This document shows, piece after piece, positions 25,168-33,652 of a DNA stretch of 64,000 bases (positions are counted from its first letter, which is position 1; every line of letters starts with the position of its first letter). The notes beneath the pieces are model-generated. The model made no database searches, was not told where the DNA came from, and was given only the letters and a program-made list of their open reading frames with translations. Position numbers and translations under genes: made by a program. Origin of the DNA: Cyanobium sp. AMD-g (lineage in GTDB: Bacteria > Cyanobacteriota > Cyanobacteriia > PCC-6307 > Cyanobiaceae); contig NZ_JAGQCW010000001.1 of NCBI RefSeq assembly GCF_024346395.1, positions 310,001-374,000 on the forward strand. The letters run 5' to 3'.

Positions 25168-26496
25168 ATGGCCACCTCCGCCCAGGACGTCCTGCGCCGC
25201 CTCGGGGAGGACGGCATCGAGCGCATCGACCTCAAGGTGAGTGACCTGCAGGGGCGCTGGCATTCGTTCGGGCTGGAGGCCGACCAGCTCGGCGAGGGGG
25301 CCTTTCAGCGGGGCCTTTGCCTCGACAGCGTTTCCTTTGACAGCGTTTCCTTCGACAGCCGTGCCAGCGGTCTGGTCCTGCATCCGGACCCTGCCACCGC
25401 CTGGATCGACCCCTTTCTCTCTCCCCGAAGCCTCAGCCTGATCGCCACGTTCGAGGTGCCGGCGGGGTCCGGGCCGAACGTCCGCCACTGCCCCCGTTCC
25501 CTGGCCGGCCGCGCCCTGGCCCTGCTGGCCGGCAGCGGCCTGGCCGATGCAGCCCGTTTCGGAGTGACGCAGGACGTTTTCCTGTTCAACGAGCTGATCT
25601 GGCACTGCAATGACCAGGGTTGTGGTTACCAGATCGCCAACGGCAGTGAGCCGCCGGAGGCGCTGGGCAACGAACTGCTGCTCACCCTGGCGGCCCTGGG
25701 CCTGCCGGCCCGCCTGCGTCAGCCGTCGCCGCCGGCCCCCCTGCTTGGGCTGAGCCTGGGGAGCGACGATCTGCTGCGGGCCGCCGATGCCCTGATGGTC
25801 AGCCGCTATGTGCTCGGTCACGTCGCCCGGCGCCACGGCTGGCGCGCCAGCCTGCTGCCGAAGCCCACGCTGGATCCCATCAGCGCTGGCCTGGCGGTGC
25901 ACCAGAGCCTCTGGAGAGCCGGCCAGCCCCTGTTCTGCGGTGCAGGCACCTATGGCGACCTGTCCCAGACCGCCCGTTGGTACCTGGGGGGGCTGCTGCA
26001 CCATGGCTGCTCCCTGGCCGCCTTCACCAACCCAGGCACCAACAGCTACCGGCGGCTGCGGAGCGGCCCCGCGGCCCCGACCCGCCTGACCTACGCCAGG
26101 AACGACCCCTCGACGGTGGTGGCGGTTGCCGACAGCGGCAGCGACCCCGACAAGCGGCGTCTGGTGCTGCGCCAGGCGGACGGGCTGGCCAATCCCTATC
26201 TGGCCCTGGCGGCGATGCTGATGGCAGGGCTCGATGGCGTGCGCCGCCAGAGCGATCCCGGCTCCCCCAGCGATCTGGAGCCCGCCGCCGACGCTGTCCC
26301 GTCAGCTGGCGCCAGCCTGCCCACCGACCTGGGCGGATCCCTGGCGGCCCTCGCCGGCGACCATGACTACCTGCTGGCCGGTGGTGTCTTCAGCCAGGAG
26401 CTGATCGAGGACTGGATCGCCCTCAAACGCCTGGAGCTGGAGGAACTGGAGCACCGGCCCCATCCCCTTGAGTTCGCCAGCGACCCCATCGCCTGA
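25168..26496 (+). CDS. Glutamine synthetase-like protein lacking catalytic residues (probable pseudoenzyme)
   Basis: The 442-residue protein follows the GS fold from start (SAQDVLRRLGEDGIERIDLK) to end (GLANPYLALAAMLMAGLDGV, DYLLAGGVF), including LSQTARWYLGG and LAAFTNPGTNSY. Nearly every catalytic motif is altered: the latch DGSS is lost, the metal-binding PExEFF is VTQDVFL, the GQHE glutamate loop is missing in a shortened region (SPPAPLLGLSLG), NGxGMHxHQS is ISAGLAVHQS, the PGxEAP flap Glu is Ala (GPAAP), NRSAxxRIP is DPSTVVAVA, and xEFR is LVLR. ATG 25168 matches where homology starts; a GTG at 25138 would add ten residues. The frame is intact and codon use normal, so it is probably expressed. 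GlnA activity is unlikely. Confidence 0.88.
   Translation: MATSAQDVLRRLGEDGIERIDLKVSDLQGRWHSFGLEADQLGEGAFQRGLCLDSVSFDSVSFDSRASGLVLHPDPATAWIDPFLSPRSLSLIATFEVPAGSGPNVRHCPRSLAGRALALLAGSGLADAARFGVTQDVFLFNELIWHCNDQGCGYQIANGSEPPEALGNELLLTLAALGLPARLRQPSPPAPLLGLSLGSDDLLRAADALMVSRYVLGHVARRHGWRASLLPKPTLDPISAGLAVHQSLWRAGQPLFCGAGTYGDLSQTARWYLGGLLHHGCSLAAFTNPGTNSYRRLRSGPAAPTRLTYARNDPSTVVAVADSGSDPDKRRLVLRQADGLANPYLALAAMLMAGLDGVRRQSDPGSPSDLEPAADAVPSAGASLPTDLGGSLAALAGDHDYLLAGGVFSQELIEDWIALKRLELEELEHRPHPLEFASDPIA
25324..25359 (+). repeat. 15-bp tandem duplication inside the GS-like gene
   Basis: GACAGCGTTTCCTTT at 25324-25338 is repeated with one change at 25339-25353 and followed by a further GACAGC. It encodes DSVSF twice (residues 53-62) exactly where normal glutamine synthetase has its latch loop, and keeps the frame. 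Confidence 0.9.
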
Positions 26497-26497
26497 C

Positions 26498-26767
26498 TCA
26501 GGGACGCAGCAGCCAGGCCAGCAGCAGCCCAAGCCCCCCCCAGCGCAGGGCCGACCAGAAACGTTCGCCATGACGGCTGCTCGGCAGCAGGCCGTCTGGG
26601 AGGGGATCCAGCAGCCTCTGGGCCAGCTCCAGCTTCTGCCGCCGCCGCCGCAGCGTCACGCCGGTGGGGGCAACGGCCCCCCGGCGGCCGGCGATGCTCA
26701 GCACCGCGGCCAGATGGTGCAGGAGTCCGGGTGGTGGTGAGCGGCGGGGGCGCTGGAGGCGGCTCAT
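26498..26767 (-). CDS. Small hypothetical protein with C-terminal hydrophobic segment
   Basis: From ATG 26767 the frame gives 89 residues: a very basic first half (RLQRPRRSP, GVTLRRRRQKLE), then a C-terminal hydrophobic stretch WGGLGLLLAWLL ending the protein, which looks like a tail anchor. It is not recognised. It lies one base from the stop of the GS-like gene (convergent), and its start is antisense to the region just before the DUF6439-like gene. A longer in-frame start (26815) exists but overlaps that gene. High local GC makes chance open frames common, so the gene is only moderately supported. Confidence 0.5.
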   Translation of the reverse strand: MSRLQRPRRSPPPGLLHHLAAVLSIAGRRGAVAPTGVTLRRRRQKLELAQRLLDPLPDGLLPSSRHGERFWSALRWGGLGLLLAWLLRP

Positions 26768-26805
26768 GGTGGCGCGATCGACAGGGCGAGGCCTGGAACG
26801 ACAGG

Positions 26806-27168
26806 ATGGGGCCACCGTGGTCCGATCGTCCAGTGGAAGCCACCAGCTCTCCAGCCGAAACGGCGTCTCCTTCCGATGCTGTGATCCCGTCGCACCGGTC
26901 GTGGCCGCCGGAGACCCTGCCCCTGGCCGAACGCCTGCATCGCCAGCTCAGCATCGGGGATCGGGACTGGCATGCCCTCAAGCACCAGCGCTCCAGGCGC
27001 GCGGCCGAACAGGTGGCGGCAGCCCTGGTTCAGCTTCTGGCCGCCGATGAACCGGCCGCCCGTGCCGACAGCGAAGGTCGGCGCAGCGCCATCGCCCTGC
27101 TGGAGAACGCCCAGGCCTGGCTGCGGGCCGAGATCAGCGATCCGGGCTGTCCGGCCCACGGCCGCTGA
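26806..27168 (+). CDS. Small cyanobacterial protein, DUF6439-like
   Basis: The 120-residue product (ATG 26806) has a variable Ser/Pro-rich start of about 40 residues and a conserved-looking helical part: LAERLHRQLSIGDRDWHALK, then AAEQVAAALVQLLA and ending AQAWLRAEISDPGCPAHGR. I recall this pattern, especially the GDRDWH motif and the CPAHGR end, from short cyanobacterial proteins classified as DUF6439; the match is from memory. There is no signal peptide or membrane segment. Its 3' end overlaps the convergent anti-sigma-type gene by 35 bases. Function unknown. Confidence 0.65.
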   Translation: MGPPWSDRPVEATSSPAETASPSDAVIPSHRSWPPETLPLAERLHRQLSIGDRDWHALKHQRSRRAAEQVAAALVQLLAADEPAARADSEGRRSAIALLENAQAWLRAEISDPGCPAHGR

Positions 27169-27559
27169 CCACCGCACGCCGTGCCGCCAGCTGCAGCCGG
27201 TTGCCCCGGCCGCTCCAGCGCACGTCATCAAAACAGTGATGAATGAGGAACAGCCCCCGGCCGGAGGGAGCATCCTGCTGGCAGGGCAGGGAACTGTGGC
27301 GGGCATGGGGTGGAAGCCCGGGGCCTTCGTCCTGAACCTGCCAGATCACCCAGCGGGGGGTGACGATGCGGCGGACCCTCAGGCACTTGCCGGGATCACA
27401 GCCGTTGCCGTGACGCACGGCATTGACCAGGGCCTCCTGCAGACCGAGCTGCAGCTCCGCCTGGCGGAGGGCGCAGCCGATGGGTTCAAGCAGCAACTCC
27501 ACCAGCGGGGCCAGCTGCAGGGTGGAGGGGGTGATGTAGTCGGCCCAGCGGAGCTGCAT
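27134..27559 (-). CDS. Anti-sigma-factor-type ATP-binding protein (RsbW/SpoIIAB-like HATPase)
   Basis: The 141-residue protein is a single GHKL-fold ATPase domain of the serine kinase / anti-sigma family. The N-box is QEALVNAVRHGN, the G1 box DEGPGLP and the G2 box GRGLFLIHH; there is no sensor or histidine phospho-acceptor domain. Such proteins bind a sigma factor or phosphorylate a STAS-domain antagonist. A STAS protein is encoded at 59.1 kb, a possible but unlinked partner. ATG 27559 is chosen as the first good start; upstream frame runs through gun4. It lies 32 bases downstream of gun4 on the same strand, so co-transcription is possible, and it overlaps the DUF6439-like gene convergently. 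Confidence 0.85.
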   Translation of the reverse strand: MQLRWADYITPSTLQLAPLVELLLEPIGCALRQAELQLGLQEALVNAVRHGNGCDPGKCLRVRRIVTPRWVIWQVQDEGPGLPPHARHSSLPCQQDAPSGRGLFLIHHCFDDVRWSGRGNRLQLAARRAVVSGRGPDSPDR

Positions 27560-27591
27560 GCAGCAGGAATTCCAGTTCGCCTCACCGGAAC

Positions 27592-28338
27592 CTAACGCGC
27601 ACGCCCGGCCGGCGCCTCCCCCAGGCGGGCCTGTATGGCGGGATGTTGCAGAACCGCGTCCATCAACCGCACGCCCCGCAGCTGGTTGATCAGGGGCATG
27701 TGGCCCTCCGGCGCCTCCAGCGACCACTGGAAGGAGCCCGGGTACCGGGTCCAGGTGCCATTGCTCTTCCAGCCGAGCCGGGGCCAGAGCCGATCCCACT
27801 GTCCCTGACACGCCTGCAGCAGGCGGGCCTGGACCGAGAAGCCGAAACGCCCCTGGGAGTAGCAGCACCAGAGACGGTCGAGGCTGGTGAGGTCGGTGGC
27901 TGGCATCGCCGCAACCTCGCTGTAATAGACATAGCCGCGCCGCACGGCTGGTTCTCCGGCCAGCTGGCGCAGGTGCTCGCTGGTGAGGCGATCGGCCGCT
28001 TCGAAGGTCTGCCGCATCAGGTGCTGCTGCAGCGGCGCGTAGTCGAGGCCGGCGGCGCTGGCGACGGCGAGCCAGCCCTCGGGGTGTCGGGCCAGCCAGG
28101 CCTCCTGCCGGCCTGTGTCCCCGCGGGCCAGCAGCAGCTGGATCAGATGGCCAGCGGCCCAGTCATCACCGGTGGCATCGAGCCGGTCGAGCCGGTCCGG
28201 GATCCGCTCGAGCAGGTCGGAGCCGGCCTGCTCGAGCGGGCCCAGCAGGCTGCGGCGCTGACGCGCAGAGCCTGCCAGGAAACGCTCCAGCAGCTGATCG
28301 GCATCAACGGTGCTGGAAACCGGAGGACCGGAAAGCAT
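27592..28338 (-). CDS. gun4: GUN4 domain protein, Mg-chelatase regulator
   Basis: Tetrapyrrole-binding protein that stimulates magnesium chelatase in chlorophyll synthesis. The 248-residue product has an N-terminal helical bundle (about 1-90) and the GUN4 core (about 100-235), visible in [20 protein letters not shown], then [19 protein letters not shown] and [20 protein letters not shown]. These are the porphyrin-cradling loops in known structures. The start is ATG 28338, with homologous length to Synechocystis GUN4 (about 230). It is divergent from psb28 with 125 bases between, and followed by the anti-sigma-type gene. Confidence 0.95.
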   Translation of the reverse strand: MLSGPPVSSTVDADQLLERFLAGSARQRRSLLGPLEQAGSDLLERIPDRLDRLDATGDDWAAGHLIQLLLARGDTGRQEAWLARHPEGWLAVASAAGLDYAPLQQHLMRQTFEAADRLTSEHLRQLAGEPAVRRGYVYYSEVAAMPATDLTSLDRLWCCYSQGRFGFSVQARLLQACQGQWDRLWPRLGWKSNGTWTRYPGSFQWSLEAPEGHMPLINQLRGVRLMDAVLQHPAIQARLGEAPAGRAR

Positions 28339-28463
28339 GGGAAAACGACCAGCCGAGAAGGCAGCATGGTGGGTCCCACTATGTCAGGGCCGATGGGCAC
28401 TGGCTCCAGGGGCGTGGGGGGCGGGTTCGGGCTCTGCCTAAAGTCCCCTTTTCTGCGAGTGCC

Positions 28464-28838
28464 ATGGCCGCCGCCATTCAGTTCTTCCGCGGGGTGGACG
28501 AGACGGTCGTGCCCGACATCCGCTTGACCCGATCACGGGATGGCCGCACCGGCCAGGCCACCTTCGTGTTCGAGGAACCCGAGGCCCTGGCCCCCCAGGC
28601 GGTGGGCGACATCACCGGCATGTTCATGCTCGATGAAGAGGGCGAGATGGTGACCCGGGAGGTGAAGGCCCGCTTCGTCAACGGCAAGGCCAGTGCCCTG
28701 GAAGCCACCTACACCTGGAAGAGCACCGCCGATTTCGAGCGCTTCATGCGCTTCGCCCAGCGCTATGCCGATGGCCATGGTCTGGGATTTGCCGGCCAGG
28801 GTGACGAGCCGGCCGAGGAGGGCCAGGAGGAGGTTTGA
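28464..28838 (+). CDS. psb28: Photosystem II assembly factor Psb28
   Basis: Peripheral factor that binds the cytoplasmic face of CP47 during PSII assembly and repair. The 124-residue protein begins [20 protein letters not shown] and contains [38 protein letters not shown] and [20 protein letters not shown], all family blocks. It carries a C-terminal acidic tail. The stop overlaps a TTG start of the next gene, an AI-2E family permease, giving translational coupling that is not functionally explained. Divergent from gun4, which is interesting as both serve chlorophyll-protein biogenesis. Confidence 0.97.
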   Translation: MAAAIQFFRGVDETVVPDIRLTRSRDGRTGQATFVFEEPEALAPQAVGDITGMFMLDEEGEMVTREVKARFVNGKASALEATYTWKSTADFERFMRFAQRYADGHGLGFAGQGDEPAEEGQEEV

Positions 28839-29908
28839 AGTTCGGGCAGTGGCTGGGCCTGATCGCCCTGCTGGCGGCGCTGGTTCTGCTGTGGAGCCTG
28901 CGTGACGCCCTGATCCTGCTGTTCGCCGCCGTGGTGCTTGCCATGGCCCTGTGCACCCTGGTGGGCGCCATTCGCGAACGCCTCGGTGTGGCCAGACCCA
29001 TCGCCCTGCTGCTGGCCCTGCTGCTGGTGACGTTGGTGGTGCTGCTGGTGGCCACGGTCGTGATCCCCCCCTTCATCGCCGAGTTCCGCGAACTGGTGCA
29101 GCAGGTACCGCGGGCCTGGACCGAGTTGCTCAAGCTGCTGCGCCAGGCCCTCGAGGGGGCCTCCCAGATGGTCTACGGCCGCCGGGACGGCAGCCTGGAC
29201 TGGCTCAAATCCACTCTCTCGATTCCCGCCACCCTGCCCCCCGACCTGCTGGGCCGGCTCGGTGGTGGGGCGATCGGCCTGGTGGGCGTGGCCGGCAACC
29301 TCGGTGCCGGCCTGCTCCAGACCCTGTTCGTGGTGGCCGTCTCCCTGATGGTCGCGGCCCAACCCACCGGCTACCGGGAGGCCCTGCTGCTGCTGGCGCC
29401 TTCCTTCTACCGAAGGCGCCTGCGCCAGGTGCTGGTGTCCTGCGGCACCGCCCTGAGCAGCTGGATGGTGGGGGTGCTGATCAGCTCCGTCTGCGTGGGC
29501 CTGCTGGCCGCCATCGGCCTGTCCGTGCTGGGGGTCAAGCTGGTGGCGGCCAATGCCCTGCTGGCCGGCCTGCTCAACATCATCCCCAACGTGGGACCGA
29601 CGCTCAGCACGATCTTCCCGATGTCGGTGGCGCTCCTGGATGCCCCCTGGAAGGCCGTGGCCGTCCTGCTGGTTTACGTGGTCATCCAGAACCTCGAGAG
29701 CTATGTCATCACCCCTTCGGTGATGCACCATCAGCTGCAGCTGCTGCCGGGCCTGACCCTCACCGCCCAGCTGCTCTTCACCCTGCTGTTCGGCCCCCTC
29801 GGCCTGCTGCTGGCCCTGCCACTGGCGGTTTGTCTGCAGGTGCTGCTGCGGGATGTGCTGATCCATGACATCCTCGATCCCTGGAAGCGGGAGCGCCGGC
29901 AGACATGA
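28835..29908 (+). CDS. AI-2E/PerM family membrane transporter (first copy)
   Basis: Polytopic membrane protein of the AI-2E exporter (PerM) family, 357 residues, with an N-terminal pair of helices, a soluble loop, and a C-terminal block of helices. The signature is [19 protein letters not shown] and the later [14 protein letters not shown] end. The start is TTG at 28835, overlapping the psb28 stop (TTGA); AGGAGGAGG lies immediately upstream, rather close, consistent with re-initiation. The substrate is unknown; autoinducer-2 export has not been shown for cyanobacterial members. Its stop overlaps the next copy (ATGA). Confidence 0.88.
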   Translation: MKFGQWLGLIALLAALVLLWSLRDALILLFAAVVLAMALCTLVGAIRERLGVARPIALLLALLLVTLVVLLVATVVIPPFIAEFRELVQQVPRAWTELLKLLRQALEGASQMVYGRRDGSLDWLKSTLSIPATLPPDLLGRLGGGAIGLVGVAGNLGAGLLQTLFVVAVSLMVAAQPTGYREALLLLAPSFYRRRLRQVLVSCGTALSSWMVGVLISSVCVGLLAAIGLSVLGVKLVAANALLAGLLNIIPNVGPTLSTIFPMSVALLDAPWKAVAVLLVYVVIQNLESYVITPSVMHHQLQLLPGLTLTAQLLFTLLFGPLGLLLALPLAVCLQVLLRDVLIHDILDPWKRERRQT

Positions 29909-30912
29909 AGGCACGCACCCTGCTCGGGGCCCTGGCCCTGGTGGCGCTGTTCCTGCTGCTCTGGGAACTTCGCTGGGTGCTGCTGATCCTCTTCGGTGCC
30001 GTGGTGCTGGCGGTGGCGCTGGATGTGCCCACCACCCTGCTGCGGCGGCTCACCCGCCTCAACCGGGGGGCGGCCCTGTCGCTGGTGCTGCTGGTTCTGC
30101 TTGTGATCGGCTGGCTGCTGGGCAATCTGCTGCTGCCGGAGCTGATCGACCAGATCCGCCAGTTCAGCCAGCTGGTCCCCGAGCTGGTCCAGCGACTCGG
30201 TGACATGGCGCCCAGGACCCCCCTGTTGCGCGACCTGGAACGGCAGCTGGACGATGGAACCCTCTGGGACCGGCTTCAGCCCCTGGGCAGCCAACTGCTC
30301 GGCGTGGCGGGTGGCGCCGCCAACAGCACCATCCAGCTGCTGCTGATGCTGTTGCTGGCGATCCTGATGGCGCTCGATCCGGTCAGCCACCAACGCCTGG
30401 TGATCGCCGCCACGCCCCGCTTCTACCGGCGACGCATGGAACAGTTGCTGGGCGAATGCCGCGAGGCCCTCGGTGGCTGGCTGGCGGGGATGACGATCTC
30501 AGGCACGGTGGTGTTCATCACCACCTGGGCGGGGCTGGCCCTGTTGCAAGTGCCCCTGGCGTTGCTGAGTGGCCTGGTCTGCGGCCTGCTCACCTTTGTG
30601 CCCACCATCGGACCCACGGCCGCCACCCTGCTGCCACTGGCTGTGGCCCTGCTGATCTCACCGGCGAAGGTGGTCCAGGTGCTGGTGCTGCGGCTGCTGC
30701 TGCAGAACGGCGAAGCCTTCCTGCTCACCCCCCTGCTGCTGAGCCGCACCGTCAACCTGCTGCCCACCGTCGCCCTGATGGCCCAGTTGAGCCTGGGGGC
30801 CCTGCTGGGATTGCCCGGGCTACTACTGGCCCTGCCCCTGGTGGTGGTGCTGCAGGTGGCCTGCGAAGAGGTGCTGGTGCGGGACGTGATGGACCGCTGG
30901 GATCTGAGCTGA
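29905..30912 (+). CDS. AI-2E/PerM family membrane transporter (second copy)
   Basis: Tandem relative of the preceding gene, 335 residues, with the same layout: helices at about 5-45 and 50-75, then a loop with RLGDMAPRTPLL, and later helices containing LSGLVCGLLTFVPTIGPTAA and [17 protein letters not shown]. The two copies share the VLQVACEEVLVRDVMD / [13 protein letters not shown] type of C-terminus, so they probably arose by duplication, perhaps to form a heteromer. ATG 29905 overlaps the previous stop. The gene ends 28 bases from a convergent small membrane-protein gene. Substrate unknown. Confidence 0.88.
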   Translation: MKARTLLGALALVALFLLLWELRWVLLILFGAVVLAVALDVPTTLLRRLTRLNRGAALSLVLLVLLVIGWLLGNLLLPELIDQIRQFSQLVPELVQRLGDMAPRTPLLRDLERQLDDGTLWDRLQPLGSQLLGVAGGAANSTIQLLLMLLLAILMALDPVSHQRLVIAATPRFYRRRMEQLLGECREALGGWLAGMTISGTVVFITTWAGLALLQVPLALLSGLVCGLLTFVPTIGPTAATLLPLAVALLISPAKVVQVLVLRLLLQNGEAFLLTPLLLSRTVNLLPTVALMAQLSLGALLGLPGLLLALPLVVVLQVACEEVLVRDVMDRWDLS

Positions 30913-30940
30913 GCAGAAGCTGCCTTGCGTCCCAATCGGC

Positions 30941-31165
30941 TCAGCCGCGGGAGCGGCGGTAGTGGTGCCAGAGCGACGGCTGGGCCACCAGCACCGCCAC
31001 GGCCAGCAGATGGGAGCGGACGGCGGCGCTGAGGGACGTCAGGGTGAAGTGGTCCCAGAGCAGGATCAGCTCTACCCGCAGATCGATCAAGGCCAGCACC
31101 AGCAGCACAAGCGGCAACATGGACCAGCCACGCCGGCCCCCTTCGACACGATCCGGGGCCCTCAT
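30941..31165 (-). CDS. Small membrane protein coupled to secF
   Basis: 74 residues with two hydrophobic stretches (MLPLVLLVLALIDLRVELIL and LLAVAVLVAQPSLW) and basic ends (GGRRGW, HHYRRSRG). Its ATG at 31165 overlaps the secF stop (ATGA), so it is translated with secD-secF. I recall similar small proteins after secF in picocyanobacteria as conserved hypotheticals. A role with the Sec accessory complex is inferred only from position. It does not resemble YajC, which is longer and lies upstream in most bacteria. Confidence 0.65.
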   Translation of the reverse strand: MRAPDRVEGGRRGWSMLPLVLLVLALIDLRVELILLWDHFTLTSLSAAVRSHLLAVAVLVAQPSLWHHYRRSRG

Positions 31166-32124
31166 CGTTTGGAGAGCACGGGCAGCAGGGTGGGAGCCAC
31201 ACCGATGCTCGACCAGCTGCCGACGGCGATGCCCACGGTGAGCGCCACCGCGAACCAGAACAGGGTGCTGCCGCCGAAGAAGATCAGGGCCACCAGGGGC
31301 AGCAAGGTGGTGAAGGAGGTGTAAAGCGAGCGGGTCAGGGTGGCATCCACAGCCACGTCCACCTGGTCCACCAGGGAAAGCTCGCCCAGGGTGCGGCGTT
31401 GTTCACGGATCCGGTCGTAGACCACCACCGTGTCGTTGACCGAGTAGCCGGCGATCGTGATCAGGGAAACGGCAAACAGGGAATCCACTTCGATGCCCTG
31501 AAGCAGGCCCAGCCAGGCGAACAGGCCGCAGGTGATCAGCACGTCATGGGCCAGACAGAGCAGGGCCAGGGCCGCGAAGATGCCGCTGTAGCTGAAGGAG
31601 ATGTACACCGAGATCCCCACGAAGCTGACCAGCAGGGAGATGACGCTGCCCCGCAGCAGGCGCGAGCCGAGCGTGGGGCCGATCGTGTTCACCGATGTGC
31701 CGCTCTTGAGCAGCGGGCCGAACTTGCTGGCCAGGTCATCGACCAGCGCCGTGCTCTGTTCTGCCTCGAGGGCCGGCAGTCGCAGCAGCAGGGAACGGCC
31801 ACCATCCAGCACCTGAACAGAGGCACTGCCAAGGTTGGGAGCGCGATCGCCCTCGGAGGAGGGCAGGTTGAGGCCGCCCAGACCCTGGCGGATCTCGGCG
31901 GCGGTGATCGCCGTGCAGGGGGCACAGTCACGCTCCACCTGCACCTGGGTGCCGCCGGTGAAATCGAGGCCGGGTCGCAGGGGCGCATGGATCGCTGGGT
32001 TGAGCCAGCAGAGCGCCAGGCCCAACAGACTCAGCCCGCAGGCCAGGGCCGATCCCAGCCAGGCCAGACGCCGGTGGCGGCTGATGCGGAAGCGGGGGGA
32101 GGGTGCGGGGGTCATGGCAGTCAT
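31162..32124 (-). CDS. secF: Protein-export membrane protein SecF
   Basis: Sec-accessory RND-like protein that, with SecD, drives late translocation using the proton gradient. The 320-residue product shows the FTGGTQVQV motif after the first helix, a periplasmic region, and five C-terminal helices with ISFSYSGIFAALALLCLAHD, GYSVNDTVVVYDRIREQRRT and FGGSTLFWFAVAL. ATG 32124 directly abuts the secD stop (125 starts the upstream gene's last codon), and a second ATG three codons in is possible. Downstream it overlaps the small membrane-protein gene. Confidence 0.96.
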   Translation of the reverse strand: MTAMTPAPSPRFRISRHRRLAWLGSALACGLSLLGLALCWLNPAIHAPLRPGLDFTGGTQVQVERDCAPCTAITAAEIRQGLGGLNLPSSEGDRAPNLGSASVQVLDGGRSLLLRLPALEAEQSTALVDDLASKFGPLLKSGTSVNTIGPTLGSRLLRGSVISLLVSFVGISVYISFSYSGIFAALALLCLAHDVLITCGLFAWLGLLQGIEVDSLFAVSLITIAGYSVNDTVVVYDRIREQRRTLGELSLVDQVDVAVDATLTRSLYTSFTTLLPLVALIFFGGSTLFWFAVALTVGIAVGSWSSIGVAPTLLPVLSKR

Positions 32125-33651
32125 TCAGGCCAGACCCGCCTGGGGCGTGGCGGATTTGGCGGGGGGTAGCTGGCGGGCCGGCAGGAAGTAGGTGGGGCGC
32201 CGCAGGGCGGGATAACTCATCAACAGGCGCAGCAGGGTTCGGGTGCAGGTGAGGGCGGTGAACAGGCTCAGCAGCAGACCGATCGCCAGGGTGACGGCGA
32301 AGCCCTTGACCAGGCCGGTGCCCAGAAAGAAGAGGGCCGCGCAGCTGATCAGGCCGGTGGCGTGGCCGTCGAAGATCGAGGAAAAGGCCAGGGAAAATCC
32401 CGTGTCGATCGAACGGATCAGGGTGTTGCCGCCGCGCAGTTCCTCCTTGATGCGTTCGAAGATCAGCACGTTGGCATCCACCGCGATCCCCACCGAGAGG
32501 ATGAAGCCGGCAATCCCGGGCAGGGTGAGGGTGACGGGGATGAGGGCGTAGATGGCCAGGTTGAACAGGGCGTAGAGGCTCAGGGCCACCACCGCCACGA
32601 TCCCGGGCAGGCGGTACACCACCGCCATGAACACGGCCACCAGGACCAGGCCCGACAGGCCCGCCACCAGGCTGGAGCGGATGTTCTCGGCCCCCAGCGA
32701 TGGGCCGACCGTGCGCACCTCGACAATCTTCACCGGCAGGGGCAGGGAGCCACCCCGCAACTGGACCTCCAGGTCGCGGGCCTCTTCGGCGCTGAAATTG
32801 CCCGTGATCGAGGCGGAACCACCGGTGATGCCGGCCACCTTGAACTGCTCGCCGACACTGGCCTCGCTGATCGAGCGGCCATCAAGCACGATTCCCAGCA
32901 CCCGGCCGGTGCCGGCGATCGACTGGGTCAGGGAGGCGAACTTCTCGCCCCCTTCCCGGTTGAAGCCGAGGGTCACCTCCCAGCCGGTTCCGGTGGCCTG
33001 CTGCTGGCGACCGGCGCTGGTGAGATCCTTGCCGGTGATCAGGGGAGGGCCGTAGAGGGCGAGGATGCGGCGATTGGTCTCGCGGAGCAGCAGCTCGAGC
33101 TGGTCGACCTCGCTGCTGCCGGAGGGAACCTGGATGCCGAGGGAGGTGAGCGCCTTGCTGAGATCCTCGGACGAAAGGGGAGGGGTTTCCGGCGGGGGGG
33201 GTGCCGTGGGGTCATCGCTGGGGGAGGGGGGGCGCTTGGCCCGCAGCACCGACTCTGCCTGGCGCTTGAGGCCCAGAAGGCCCCGCATCTCCTCCTCGGT
33301 GCCGGGCTTCTGGGCGCGGAACTCGAGCAGGGCCGTGCTGCCGAGCACCCGGGCCGCCTGGCTGGGATCCTGCTCGCCGGGGAGCTGCAGCACCAGCTGG
33401 TCGTTGCCCACCGCCTGGAGCGTGGATTCGGCCACCCCGAGTCCGTTGATGCGCCGTTCCAGCACGTCCTTGACGGCCTCCAGCTGCTCGGTATCCACCC
33501 GGGTGATGGCGCCGGCCGGCATCACCTGGAGGGTGAGCTGGCTGCCGCCGCGCAGGTCGAGCCCCAGCTGCAGTCCGTAGTTGGCGAGGAGGGCGCCGGA
33601 GGCGATGGTGAGGGCAAGGATGAGGGCGAACCAGCCCTGTTGGCGTCCCAT
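32125..33651 (-). CDS. secD: Protein-export membrane protein SecD
   Basis: Partner of SecF in the translocon accessory complex, 508 residues. The first helix is followed by LGLDLRGGSQLTLQV, then a periplasmic P1 domain (RRINGLGVAES, QLPGEQDPSQA). A proline-rich insertion (about residues 139-160, DDPTAPPPPETPP) breaks the P1 region. The C-terminal helices carry GIAVDANVLIFERIKEELR and TGFSLAFSSIFDGH, the SecD motifs. It follows pdhB by one base and precedes secF directly, so pdhB-secD-secF are probably co-transcribed. Confidence 0.96.
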   Translation of the reverse strand: MGRQQGWFALILALTIASGALLANYGLQLGLDLRGGSQLTLQVMPAGAITRVDTEQLEAVKDVLERRINGLGVAESTLQAVGNDQLVLQLPGEQDPSQAARVLGSTALLEFRAQKPGTEEEMRGLLGLKRQAESVLRAKRPPSPSDDPTAPPPPETPPLSSEDLSKALTSLGIQVPSGSSEVDQLELLLRETNRRILALYGPPLITGKDLTSAGRQQQATGTGWEVTLGFNREGGEKFASLTQSIAGTGRVLGIVLDGRSISEASVGEQFKVAGITGGSASITGNFSAEEARDLEVQLRGGSLPLPVKIVEVRTVGPSLGAENIRSSLVAGLSGLVLVAVFMAVVYRLPGIVAVVALSLYALFNLAIYALIPVTLTLPGIAGFILSVGIAVDANVLIFERIKEELRGGNTLIRSIDTGFSLAFSSIFDGHATGLISCAALFFLGTGLVKGFAVTLAIGLLLSLFTALTCTRTLLRLLMSYPALRRPTYFLPARQLPPAKSATPQAGLA

Positions 33652-33652
33652 C

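Noticed and set aside
25168-26496. Annotation as active glutamine synthetase glnA
   Set aside because: Metal ligands and flap residues are replaced; only fold-level similarity remains.
30903-30945. Possible terminator between the second AI-2E gene and the secF-linked gene
   Set aside because: CTGAGC and GCTCAG are inverted but lie about 25 bases apart without a T-run, so the hairpin is weak.
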